From Luzula sylvatica (taxonomy: Eukaryota; Streptophyta; Magnoliopsida; Poales; Juncaceae): 64,000 nucleotides of DNA. The notes beneath the pieces were generated by a model. That model saw only the letters and a program-made list of their open reading frames with translations. It searched no databases and was not told the origin of the DNA. The stretch lies in assembly GCA_946800325.1 (NCBI GenBank), contig OX326961.1, forward strand, positions 43,304,215 to 43,368,214, in the 5' to 3' direction. Position numbers and translations under genes: made by a program. The stretch's first letter is position 1, and every line of letters starts with the position of its first letter. Positions 33,901 to 45,600 of the stretch are shown one piece after another.

Positions 33901-36900
33901 AAATATTAAATACCACAGCGAGAAGAAACGAGTCGTATATTGAAGTGGCTGTTCTAGAAACAAGAAAGTCTTGATCCTGCTCTGTTTCGCGGTACAACCG
34001 GTACAAAACCCGTACCGTTAATTCATGCCCCTGAGAAAAAAATATTATCAAGGTAAAGAATAATTTCATTCTTAAATCTTAAAAAAGAAATCACAATATG
34101 AAATTAATAATAATGGATATATACCTCATGATTAGCATAATCAGAGAGGATATATTTTTGCAGAGCCTCCCATGGATTCAACTCAAGAGGAAACTGCATT
34201 ATAATTTCAAATTACAAATCATTAAACACATTAAAATAAATAAAATAAAATAAAAATATGTATATTACCTCGACACCAATATGCGCAAGCAAAGGGATCT
34301 TAGCGTGGGCCCCGCCAGAGACAACCAGCTGCTCGTCAGAATCCAAAATCCTCTCGAACGCATTTTTCTGCAGTTTGTCCTTTTCCTCGTCGCTCAAATC
34401 AAGAGGACTCACTTGCATCTTAGGAAGTATGAACTGTACCGGACCCTTAATGCTCTGGTCCACTTCGGAAGAGGCCGCATTGAAAACCGTGCTGTGTAGT
34501 TCTTCTGACGCATGCGGGCCTGCGTTGCCGGTGGAGGAGGTGTTGTGAGAAGGTTCTGGAGATTCTTCTTTCACTTTGACTTGTAATTGCGGAGGTGTGG
34601 AATTAAGATTCAATTGCGGAGCTGTGCAATTGATTTCGAGACCTGGGACTTTACTGTCGGTTGATTCTGGCATGAAAAGAGGAGTCGGTACGGTTGGTAC
34701 GAAAGAGGGGATTGAGTTGAGATTCGGTTCGAGTTTAACAGTTTCGATATTTGGTTCGATCTTAACTGGTACGAGTTCAGGGATGGTATTGGATGGTACA
34801 GGAGGTAAGGATGCAATATTCATCTCATCACTCTGAGTCTGCATACAAAAATAATTCATATTGTTAAGAGTAAGAAATGGAGATATACAGTTTTCTATTA
34901 CAAATGGAGAGGATCTAAAAAGGTAACCAACCAACCTCAAAAAGAGAAGCCAGTTGAGGAAATGAAGCAAACACGTCAGAACCGGAGCCCACATCCTCGT
35001 CAACCACAACAGGACAAACCAAAGGGAGGTGGTGTAAATTTACCAAAACGACCTCGGCTAATAACTCTGACGAGATGCTGGCAGAGAGGACTTCTAGAGA
35101 ACCCGCTGCTCTCTCGCCCTGAGCTGCCAGCGTGGCGAACATCGACACGAGTTGAAACACCGCTTCTGAGTTTTTTATTTTGCTCCATATTGGATCCGAG
35201 TCCACGTCTGGGCCCCACTTGTCAGACTCGCCCGATTGTTTGGCTCTCTTAGAAGGTGTGCTGTTTTCTGACGTGTCTTCGTTCGATTCCATGATTCTTT
35301 TACCATCCTGATCCATTCAGAAATTAAGACTTAATTTTGAATAATTTATGGGTAAATTAGATAAAGAGGGAATTTCACACGTATCCTCCCAAAATTGCCC
35401 TTTAAAATATGCTAATATCACATTTGCCCTTTAAAATATGCTAATATCATATTTATCCTCCCAAAATTGAAATTACATCAAATATACTCATTTAAAGCAT
35501 ACTTTATATCAGATTAACCCATACCGTAACCATATTGTTAGTTTTGTCAAATTAATCATAATTAAACTAAACTCAAATTTTTTTTTGTATTGGACGAAAA
35601 TACCCCCACTTTCATCAATATTTCTTTTTCTTCTTTTAGCACATACAAACATTGAAACCCCCTCTCTTCCCCTACATCCCCCATGGACTTATTCTCCAAA
35701 TTTGTTCTTTGTAACACTCATTTCATCCTTGCTTGGACTTTCTAAACTCGTTCGATAGTAGAAGGATATATTGGTAAATTTTGTCTCAATGGAAAAGTTA
35801 ACGAAAGGTTAAATTTGATAGTATAGAGGCTAGGGAAGGATAAATATGATCTTAACATTTTTGAGAGGACATATTTGATGTTTAACGCTTTTGGAAGAAT
35901 ACATGTCAAATTCCCCCATTAATTAATTAATTAATTAATTAATTAATAATACCTTCTTGTCTAGACCTGCTGAAAGGTCACTGGTTTGTTCTGCCACATC
36001 ACCACCATCGATGATTTCTAGAGCCCTAATTAACCTTGGACGCCACTACACAAAAGTACAAAAATTAAAATTATTGCAATTTCTTTAATAAAAAAATAAT
36101 ATTACAAAAGGGGATGATTATACAGGTTCGGCACTAGAGTGAGAGCATTTGAGGCATTCAGAAAAGGCGGTTTTTAATGCATGAAAAGCGTGAGGTATTT
36201 GCACTTCTTTTATTATAAGAGAACTCGAAGGATCCAAATGAAGCAAAACCGGCAATATTCTTCCATAGAACGCAGGCCTTCTCTGAGCAATCGCTGACAA
36301 ACTGACAAACCAAAAAAAAGAAAATAATTAAAAAAGAAAAGAAAAGAGGGAAGATATAGAGAAAAGGACCTATTGATGAAAACAATGATCATGGAGCTAG
36401 AAAGAGATTTGACTTGAGGGAACTTGAGCTGGTCGAGTAATAAACCCAAGTTTTGACTCGCTTCCATTGCTAATTCTCCAACACTTAGTATTGGATGGCC
36501 TCCTCTTAACCACGACACGTTGAACCCCATATCTATCATTCATTTATAAACATGAATTTTGACGAAAAATAATAATGAAGAAATAATTAAATGGTGTACC
36601 GTCAGTGAGTTGAAGAGGCGGGTCTGAAGAAATGTTGGGATCAGGAGTGTAGAGAAGAACCATTGCTTCGACGAATTTGACAGCTAATAGTCTCACTCCA
36701 TCATTGCCACTTGCTTGAAATGCTAATGGTAGTACCGAATTTTTGAACTGGAGCATCCAGTCCCATGATGATATTAAAGACTCATCCATTTCGTTTGCGT
36801 ATAAACCCTGAAATCATTGTTTATGGTGTAAATAAATGTAATGGAGCAAAAATGGATTTCAAAAACATTACCTGAATAGCGAGTTTTTCTAGTACGGTAC

Positions 36901-37347
36901 GGAATAAATCCGTACCGGTTGTAACGGCTTGTCTAATTACTGCTGGGGTTTCGTCTTTCAAAAAGGATAGTAGATATGGCATCAATTCAGGTATTGTCTC
37001 CACATGTTTGGATCCAACATCACCAATTACCCTGAATTAGAATTGATAACATAATTTAACTGATGAAATAATTTCAAAAAATTAAAATTGTGAAGTTTAC
37101 AGGCGTCTAAATGCAAAATTCGAAAGAGGAGAGACAGTAGAACTTACTCGGCAACGTATTTGCGAACAGGACTGGACTTGTCGGACTGTAGATCCGTTAA
37201 TCTGCGCATCAAATCGGCCAAACGGGTCGGCTCCCGATTCAGAGCCTTTTCCTTCGACCTCCTGAGTTGCTTGAGCTTCAACACCGCGTCGCCCGGTTGC
37301 TTGTCCGAATTGAGGTAACTCGAACTAGCCATGGTCATCGCCGCCAT
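30936..37347 (-). CDS. ESP4: Symplekin/Pta1 homologue (mRNA 3'-end processing scaffold), 26 exons
   Basis: Exons, 5' to 3': 37347-37148, 37031-36872, 36807-36600, 36532-36370, 36301-36124, 36045-35953, 35307-34936, 34838-34269, 34193-34125, 34030-33914, 33812-33552, 33465-33418, 33322-33209, 33138-33070, 32982-32920, 32832-32725, 32626-32546, 32458-32411, 32326-32252, 32157-32062, 31977-31897, 31798-31727, 31629-31585, 31516-31433, 31348-31245, 31152-30936. All borders are GT..AG and the frame stays open for 1231 residues. The N-terminal third is the HEAT-like symplekin region ([24 protein letters not shown]). A Pro/acidic linker fills exons 7-8. The C-terminal symplekin domain includes [38 protein letters not shown] and [20 protein letters not shown]. 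In plants and animals symplekin scaffolds cleavage/polyadenylation factors in the nucleus. The tail is an odd run of threonines plus GTGD repeats. A 550-bp MITE lies in intron 6. Confidence 0.93.
35367..35917. mobile_element. MITE-like inverted-repeat element in symplekin intron 6
   Basis: The left end GGGAATTTCACACGTATCCT and the right end, read inward, GGGGGAATTTGACATGTATT form imperfect terminal inverted repeats. The interior is AT-rich and non-coding, with an internal direct repeat of 'ccctttaaaatatgctaata'. (AATT)n follows at about 35918-35946 and hides any target duplication. Confidence 0.65.
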
Positions 37348-37835
37348 TGTCCGGTCACTGGAAAACAGAGTAAGGGAAAGATAGGTCCGCCGGAGACGAG
37401 CGAGTTATTCCGTGATCGGACAGGCAAAGGAAGGGGCTCGAAGTGCCCGGGGGGAGGGCACGAGGAAGAAGTGTTAGTAGTACCGTTGTTCCAATCGGGC
37501 GTAACCCGGGATTTAAAATCCCGCGTTGGTAATCTGAGATTCCAAATCGTGGTTTGAGCTGAAAAGTCGGGTATAACAATCTGGGATTTGATATCTCGGA
37601 TTATGAAAACAATATTATAGGAACCATATTCTCGATGTAAAAGCCGTGGGTCAGGAACTGAATTCCGTTTTAACAGCCCTTCGTTAAGCCCAATTCTTTT
37701 GAAGGATAATATTGTCAAATCGCCTCCTTCTTCTTCTTCGACTATTGATTCGTACATTAGAGAGCAGTGAAGCATAGCAGCTGAGCCTGATTAATCAAAA
37801 CAAAGCAGATCTGTGAAGCTAATCTTAGCTTAACA
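37348..37835. promoter_or_regulatory. Divergent promoter between symplekin and the PHD gene
   Basis: Only 488 bp separate the two start codons, which point away from each other, so the genes must share or abut promoters. A site II-type AAGCCCA is at 37686-37692. The part next to symplekin is GC-rich and the part next to the PHD gene is pyrimidine-rich ('cctccttcttcttcttcg', near 37724). No TATA box is evident. This arrangement suits two broadly expressed nuclear genes. Confidence 0.6.
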
Positions 37836-38973
37836 ATGGATGCGGATCCGGTAACCTTGTCGCGTCGTACCGTCGAGGAGATCTATAAAGATATCTCCGC
37901 TCGCCGCTCTGGCATCGTTCGTGCTCTGACTCTTGGTATTTTATCCTTTTTTTCCTGTTATTTTTTCCGTACTTTTAAATATTATGTCGTTCTTATCTTT
38001 CGTGCTTGATTTCTGGTTTTCAGATGTGGAGTATTTCTACCAGAGTTGTGATCCAGGTATGTACGCCGATTCAGGATATCAATCACCTTTTTATGTTGAT
38101 TTTTGTTAAATTTACTGTACTTTCCTAAGTTCACCACACCTTACAACATTCGAATTAGGGTTTTAGAAAACAAAACAAATCTCAAACACATAAACTAGGG
38201 TTTTATGAACTTTCTCATCTGAATCCTTTCGTTCATCCAAAACAGAGAAGGATAATCTATGCTTGTACGGATTGCCAAACAACACATGGGAGGTGACCTT
38301 ACCAGCAGACGAGGTACCCCCCGAAATCCCCGAACCGGCACTCGGTATAAACTTCGCAAGAGATGGAATGCATCGCAAGGATTGGCTCTCTCTCATCGCC
38401 GTTCACAGCGACTCTTGGCTCCTCGCCGTCGCTTTCTATCTCGGGGCCCGCCTCAATCGCAATGACAGGTCATCATCATTCCTTCCCCCTCCCCCAAAAA
38501 AAAAGTTAATTACGTTTTAATAATTAATATTTGGTTTTGAATGGCAGGAAGAGATTGTTTAGCCTGATAAACGAACTTCCCACTATTTTCGAAGTCGTGT
38601 CAGGAAAAGTACCGACCAAAGATCGAACCGTAGTAGATAGCTCCAACAAATCAAGAAACGCGTCAAAGGTAAATAAATACTAAATCCAAATATATTCATA
38701 AACAATTGTTCGTACAAATGATATAATTGTTGTGGATTTTAGAAAACGAACGTGAAGAACGAGGAAGGGTCTGACGAGGAGGAAGAGGAGAGAGAAACGT
38801 GCGGAGCGTGCGGAGGGGATTACAACGGGGACAATGACGAGTTTTGGATAATGTGCGATTTATGCGAGAAATGGTTTCACGGGAAATGCGTCAGAATCAC
38901 GCCGTCGAAAGCGGAGTCGATTAAGCAGTATAAGTGCCCTAGTTGCAGCAGCTCTAAAAAGGGTCGTGCGTAG
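37836..38973 (+). CDS. AL: Alfin1-like PHD finger protein, five exons
   Basis: Exons 37836-37935, 38024-38056, 38246-38468, 38548-38668 and 38743-38973, all GT..AG and in frame, encode 235 residues. The N-terminal Alfin domain covers about residues 8-140 ([68 protein letters not shown]). A Ser/acidic linker follows. The PHD finger has C179, C182, C197, C200, H205, C208, C224 and C227 (C4HC3), with the aromatic W203 and the acidic patch before it expected for reading H3K4me2/3. Family members are nuclear histone-mark readers linked to seed and abiotic-stress responses. The C-terminus ends SSKKGRA. No lesion is seen. The numbered paralogue cannot be told. Confidence 0.94.
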
Positions 38974-39890
38974 GAAAAAAAAAGAAGAAATATTAATATA
39001 TGGTAGTTATGTCGTTTAGTCCAAACTTCTCGAGTTAATAGGGTTTTTTTGTTTGTTTATTTAAATGAGTGCATTGTTTCTACTTACATTGTAGGCTTAT
39101 TGGACTAAAGCTCTTTATATTGATCTAATGGTTTAATTATCATTTTACTTTTTTATAATTAGAATTATTATGGACCTATGTATTATTTCTGATTTTGGGC
39201 TTTATTGGGCCCTATGTATAATAATATGTTTTATAAGTGATTTTATATTTTATTCTATATACTTTATAATAACAATCAAAAGTTTCAGAATGCAGTATAA
39301 TAAGCACGTGTTTTTTTTTTGGGTATTAATTGGACTAGATGAAACATGGTTTTCAAGCTTTACTCGACATTTAATACCTATTTTGTGCCCATATGCCTAA
39401 ATAGGATACCACATATCTCTACAGTATTATCCTCTAGATATCCAACAATGAAAGGAGATCTCCAGTCGTTATGTACTGGAGAAGACTATGAAGATGTCAA
39501 TTGGTGCCCGTACTAGGACTTTAAAGCATCGTAATGAATCATGTGGTAACATGACCTGCCTAATAAGGAAGGAAATGCTTCCTCAAACATTACATGCCAA
39601 AACGTGACCATTTCAAGAAAAAGATCATGCATTACGAATACATGTTATTGATAAAAACACGATACGTGACAATTTGAGATTGTATATTCATGAACATGAG
39701 ACTACATATTCATGACGTTCCAAATATACTCCATCAATTAAAAAAAATCAATTATCACGTGTCGTTTTCATATTGATAGCCATGAGAGTGCATATTTATA
39801 TAGTGCACAATATTTTCTCTTCAGGAAAATAACATGAAATTTTTTAAATTGTTATGCATTCAATTATTATGATCATATTATATTATATTA
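38974..39890. other. Intergenic, no gene seen
   Basis: PHD-gene 3' region followed by AT-rich DNA. Open frames here (such as 39170-39400) are hydrophobic AT artefacts with no domain. Confidence 0.4.
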
Positions 39891-40151
39891 GGAGAATTCT
39901 ATCATACATTCTTTTACAAGGGTATTTTGAGTATTTTAACAATGAATTATATTTGTAAAAGAATGTATCATAAAATTTATCTTTTATGGACATTTTTGTT
40001 TAAATGAATAACAAAAAATTTTAATTTAGTCAAACATTAATTGATAAATATATTTGAGATCTTACCTTAAATATTCATAAATGGATAATTACTCCAAATA
40101 TCCTTGAAAATGGATGTATGATAAGAAAAATAGTGTATGATAGAACCTCCC
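39891..40151. mobile_element. Short MITE with inverted ends
   Basis: The left end GGAGAATTCTATCATACATT and the right end, read inward, GGGAGGTTCTATCATACACT are inverted repeats. Both flanks are runs of 'attatatta', so the element sits in a TA-rich target and the exact duplication cannot be fixed. The 261-bp interior is non-coding. Confidence 0.65.
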
Positions 40152-40702
40152 ATTATATTATATTATATTATATTATATCGTACTCAATGAGAAAAGAATA
40201 TTATCTAAAAAAAAAGATAGGCATATAGATAGGTTATTGGAAGCACTTTTTTTTTCATGGAATAACCTAATGTTGTTAGACGAAGACTCAAATTGACCAT
40301 ATTTTTTCTAAAAAAAAGGTAAGAATGGAGAGGATTTTGTCAATTTTGTCAAATTTTCGATGAGATTATTTGTGATTTCGGTATATATCGAGACTCAAAT
40401 TGAAATTTGTGTGTTCAATTTTTGTGAAATCGTCAATGTTTAACGTGCTTGATAGGGCAAATTATGTGGGCCAATATCGATTGATATTGGCCAATCAATC
40501 GAGCTTCCAACTAGAAATATAATACTACACCTACAACAAGTACATAATAATAAATAATAAAAGTGAATTTTCAATTTCTCCTTTAATCGTTAGTGACGCA
40601 GATGGTGACTTCAATTTATTTTTCAACATGTGGCAATTAAATGTAAATTAATAATTAGGAAAATATAAACTATGTAAGTATTTCTTTTTGAGTGATGATG
40701 TA

Positions 40703-42137
40703 CTTCCCCCTCTTCTGTTCCCCAGAAGACTTGATGTGCTGGCACTTCGGGGGTGTTAATTCATAACATCATTTTTTTTGGAGTGTTAATCCATAACACC
40801 GTTGACTTTGGAGGTGTTAATCCATAACACCGTGGCAGCTTCTGATTGGTTGGATATTTTACACAACTTTAATGCAACCAATCAGAAACTGTTATGGATT
40901 AACACCCGAAAGTCTGTTAAGCCCAAAGTCCGATTTGCCTTATAGGAGGGGGAAAACAATTGGTGTTATGGATTAACACCCCAAAATTATTTTATGGATT
41001 AACATCCCCCAAAGTCAATGGTATTATGGATTAACACCCGGAAGTCTGTTAAGTCCAAAGTCCGATTTGCCTTATAGGAGGGGGAAAACAATTGGTGTTA
41101 TGGATTAACACCCCAAAATTGTTTTATGGATTAACATTCCCCAAAGTCAATGGTATTATGGATTAACACCCGAAAGTCTGTTAAGCCCAAAGTTCGATTT
41201 GTCTTATAGGAGGGGGAAAACAATTGGTGTTATGGATTAACACCCGAAAGTCTGTTAAGCCCAAAGTCCGATTTGCCTTATAGGAGGGGGAAAATAATTG
41301 GTGTTATGGATTAACACCCCAAAATTGTTTTATGGATTAACATTCCCCAAAGTCAATGGTATTATGGATTAACACCCGAAAGTCTGTTAAGCCCAAAGTC
41401 CGATTTGCCTTATAGGAGGGGGAAAACAATTGGTGTTATGGATTAACATCCCAAAATTGTTTTATGGATTAACATCCCCCAAAGTCAATGGTATTATGGA
41501 TTAACACCCGAAAGTAATTGGTGTTATGGATTAACACCCCAAAATTATTTTATGGATTAACATCCCCCCAAGTCAATGATATTATGGATTTAACACCCGA
41601 AAGTCTGTTAAACCCAAAGACCGATTTGCCTTATAGGAGGGGGAAAACAATTGGTGTTATGGATTAACACCCCAAAATTGTTTTATGGATTAACATCTCC
41701 CAAAGTCAATGGTATTATGGATTAACACCCGAAAGTCGCGCGGGAGTAATAATACGAACCGCGAATTAACCACGAATGCCACGTGACAGATTCTGATTGG
41801 TTGCATTAAACAATTGGTGTTATGGATTAACACCCCAAAATTGTTTTATGGATTAACATCCCCCAAAGTCAATGGTATTCTGGATTAACACCCGAAAGTC
41901 GCGCGGGAGTAATAATACGAACCGCGAATTAACCACGAATGCCACGTGACAGCTTCTGATTGGTTGCATTAAAGTTGTGTAAAAGATCCAACCAATCAGA
42001 AACTGCCACGGTGTTATGGATTAACACCCTCAAAGTCAACGGTGTTATGGATTAACACCCAAAAAAAATGGTATTATGGATTAACACCCCGAAGTGCCAG
42101 CACATCAAGCCCTCTGGGAGACAGAAGAGGGGGAAGT
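40703..42137. mobile_element. Foldback-type element: long inverted ends around a tandem core
   Basis: About 205 bp at the left end (40703-40905) is repeated, inverted and at high identity, at the right (about 41933-42137). Both begin ACTTCCCCCTCTTCTGT and run through TTGATGTGCTGGCACTTCGG, several GGTGTTA..TAACACC units and a block with 'ttctgattggttg' and 'caaccaatcagaa'. The core is a tandem array. An extra copy of the outermost motif follows the right end (42151-42180), a 40-bp tandem duplication. There is no open reading frame of note and no clear target duplication. This architecture matches foldback elements; its mobilising transposase is unknown. Confidence 0.8.
40906..41945. repeat. 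Tandem array with GGTGTTATGGATTAACACC palindromes
   Basis: The core of the foldback element holds about six copies of a unit near 130 bp. Each has 'gaaagtctgttaagccca', 'ccgatttgccttatagga', 'ggggaaaacaattggtg', a palindrome and 'cccaaagtcaatggtatta'. The 19-bp imperfect palindrome GGTGTTATGGATTAACACC has 7-base arms and recurs through the array along with degenerate forms. Some units are shortened and two near 41740 and 41900 carry 'cgcgcgggagtaataatacg' instead. Confidence 0.9.
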
Positions 42138-42570
42138 TGAACATTTTCCTCTCTGGAGGACAGAAGAGGGGGAAGTTGAACATTTTCCTTTCTTTTTCCA
42201 GTAGAGATCTATTTTCATGTGCAATATGCCCGTTCAATCATTTCTTAAATAAACTAATTCCCGCAAATCTTCATTAATAAATCATTCAAATCTTCTGCCC
42301 TTTATTTTCAGACGAATTTCACATGTAGTCCTAAATATAATATTACGTATATCTCTCCAAAAATGATATTTAAAGATTTTCAAGGGGTACAGATGAATAA
42401 AAATGAAATAAAACATTCCATACCATAAAACAAATAATTATTTACCTGTTGTTTTTCACTTTGAACAATCCGTACAAAATCATTTTTCGAGGAAAAAAAA
42501 TCCATACAATCAAATCAAAAGGCTGATTTGTAAATTAACGAATCATTGAATAGTCATAAATTCGCATTAT

Positions 42571-42601
<31 letters not shown>

Positions 42602-42607
42602 CATGTT
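42138..42607. other. Short spacer; AAT microsatellite
   Basis: Contains the duplicated foldback tail motif (42138-42185) and an (AAT)n run near 42570-42597. It also forms the 3' flank of the JOX-like gene. Confidence 0.5.
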
Positions 42608-45600
42608 TCATTGGACAGTCTTCAACGATTTGAATTGAGATTTTCCTGTGGGTCCTCTTGTTCGTATGTAAAGGCGGTACTGATCGAAAGTCATCGGTTG
42701 ATATTTGGCAGGCCTATCAGTCGTCACGAGTTGCGAAAGAGGCGCCATTGGCAGATCGCCACGTGGGTTGTAGAAGAAAGCCATCGAGAGACGCTCTTGC
42801 GTTGCACTCGCCATTACTCGGTGCTCCACGCTCTTGTACACTGCATTACTCACCACCTGTGTTTCCACAATTTTTTTTTAAAAAAAAGATAGCTAGTTAA
42901 TTATAAATTTTTCGAACCAATTGTGGTACATGCCAAACTCGACATTCTAACTTAATTGCTTATCTTCATAATTAAATAATTGTGATAACTTTTTCATTTC
43001 TTTTAGGCCAAATTTCAAAAGTATCCCTACGAAATCCCACCATTTCACGTATATTCTTGCAAAACGTGAAATATCTTGAAATTCCCGTACAAAACTATTA
43101 AAATTTCATAAATACTTTTTTGTTAGATTTCGGTTGACTATCCTTTAAAATTACCAATAATTTGTGATTTTTCGATTTTTTCGACATAAAATTTATTCTT
43201 AATTTACATACAGGGTGAAATCGGAAAAGCAAAAAATATCAGTAATCTTAGCGGATAGTTAACAAAAATCTAACAAAATGAGAATCCACGAAATTATAAT
43301 AATTTTGTAGGTATATTCACGTTATTTCATGTTTTGCAGGGGTATACGTGAAATCGTGGGACTCGTAAGGATACATGTGAAATTTGGAATTTCTTTTAAA
43401 CAAATTGGCAGAAGCAAAGTCTATCACTTCATTTTCCTCACAAAATCATAATGGACATCACTTCTCTCAATTAACATCCTAATTAACAAGGTGGATTAAC
43501 GATTAATTCAGGATTAATAAAAAAATTAATATGTAATTAGGATCTTTATCAATTAATAGTTAATTAATAATTATGAATTTGTTATAAATGTGAATATATA
43601 ATATGTACAAGTGTGAAAATGTTAGACACCGAGGATTATAGGGGAATCCCCGATTACTTGTCCCGCGGGGTGGGGATGGGGTGAGGAGTTTGCCCCGGAT
43701 GCGGGGATGGGGTGGGTATGGGGATAGATAACCCCGTCCCGTGGGTTATCCTGCCCCGTGCCCCCAAGGATTATCCCGTCACATGCGTCGTGGAGTCCCG
43801 AATTTAAAATTATAAATATATTTCTAAATTATAAATTGTTAGTTCAAAAAATTCTAAAACTGTATTTGTCCTTTTAAAAAATTATAAATTATATCTTTTC
43901 CTTTAAAAATTTACTTTGTATCTTTTTGCCTTTCATATTATTGATAATTTCTATATTATCAATTTTTCAATTTACATTATTTATGTTTTTTTCTCTATAG
44001 ACTTTGCTCATAAACCCTAACATCCCTAATTCTAATTAGTTTACAGTTTTCTTCTAAATTATTTTGAATTGGAATTTGGATAAATACCCTAATTAGTTTC
44101 CAGTTTTCTTCTAAATTATTTTGAATTGGAATTTGGATAAATATAGATATCACTAAGTTGTTTGGAGGTCAACTTTTCTTTTTATGTTCTAGGATTTGAG
44201 TAAAATTTTCAACAGACATTTACATCTTAGGATTTGAGTAATATTTGTATTAAATTTGCATGACATATTGAATGGTTTAAAAAATGATATTTGGTTGTTA
44301 TTTTTTATGTTTCTTTCAATTGTAATTTCTATGATATTTTAGATTCGAGTAATTATTTTTAAGTATTAAATAAAATAAATTTTCGATTTTTATGTCAATT
44401 TGACGGGTCATGAGGTTCCCAACGGGGACGGGAATCTCCGCAGGGCGGGGATGGGGCATAAAATTTGTCCGGGAATTAAACGGGGTTTGGGGGCGGGAAA
44501 TCCCCACAAAAGACGGGGTGGGTATGGGGAGTACTTGCCCCGCCCCCGACCCGCCCCCGACCCGCCCCATTGACATCCCTACTGAGGAAGATGTATGGAC
44601 ATGGAGAGATGCACATTGGAGGTTTCACACTGGAGAGATGTACATTGGAGGTTTCACACTGGAGAAATGTACATTGGAGGTTTCACACTGGAGCGTTCAC
44701 ATTGGATGAAAGGGTGTTGTGTTCCCTATATAAGGATGGTTTGTTTGGTTCATTTGTAACAAAAACAATTCAGTCCAATAATAAATACTTTCTCTCTCTA
44801 TTTCTTGTGTTATTTTACTTTCCATTTATAATAGAATTAATTATTAATTCACCTTGTTAATTAGGATGTTAATTTGTGGGAGTAATAGGGGAGACATAGT
44901 AGAAGGCCTCGATTAGGAAAGGAAACATTTAGCCAATTACAGAGGCTACAGTAATGCAGACAGTCCATGTACAGAACGAAACATATCTTTCAATTCCTAA
45001 AGTTGTGTGTCACATGGTTATAATTATGTTTATAATAGACCATTAACGACATAGGGTCCACAATATATATATAATCTCAAAATACATGTTTTTCTAATTA
45101 GGTTAAAAGAAAAAGGGGTTATATATATTGAGCCCCAAACTCAAAATAACACTTTCGATGAGGTGATTAAAGAGGGGTAACTGAATTGATTAATATTATT
45201 AATTGATTTAATTAACGATTTAATTAGCGATATATATATAACTAAGATACCCCTCAAACATCCCACACCATCCACGATTCGTACAAATTTTGGGTTTTGC
45301 ACCAATAAATCTCCCCAAATTGCACCCCACATTTTCGATTGTTTGTTAATTCAAATTTCAATTAACAGTTAATTCAAAGTTGATTACCGATTAATACAAT
45401 TGCATCAAAATTAATAATTTTAATTAATGATTAATATATTTTTGGATGCAAATTTGGGAGATAGGAAATGGCCCCCCAATGGCACACCCGTGATGGGTTT
45501 GGGGGTTACCATATGCGTCCTCTATAACTAAAGCCAATTGAATGACGTGACTGAATTCCCTCACCCTTAATTACTCATTTGCCCCCATGCACAACTAGTC

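Larger units (their letters stand above)
43470..44874. mobile_element. Inverted-repeat-bounded insertion in JOX intron 2
   Basis: ATTAACATCCTAATTAACAA (from 43470) reappears as its exact complement at 44855-44875, so about 24 bp of perfect inverted repeat bounds 1.4 kb. Inside are the GC-rich block 43634-44580 and the 29-bp tandem repeat at 44603-44706. The right inner edge ('ctttctctctctatttcttg') resembles a retroelement terminal region. Class unknown. Confidence 0.5.

Noticed and set aside
34258..34836. Plus-strand frames opposite symplekin exon 8
   Set aside because: They are antisense shadows of a long exon whose minus frame joins its neighbours in phase.
40906..41945. Regularly spaced palindromes suggesting a CRISPR array
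   Set aside because: Spacers are themselves repeated, unit length is near 130 bp, the array sits in inverted ends and the genome is a plant. It is a tandem core of a transposon-like element.
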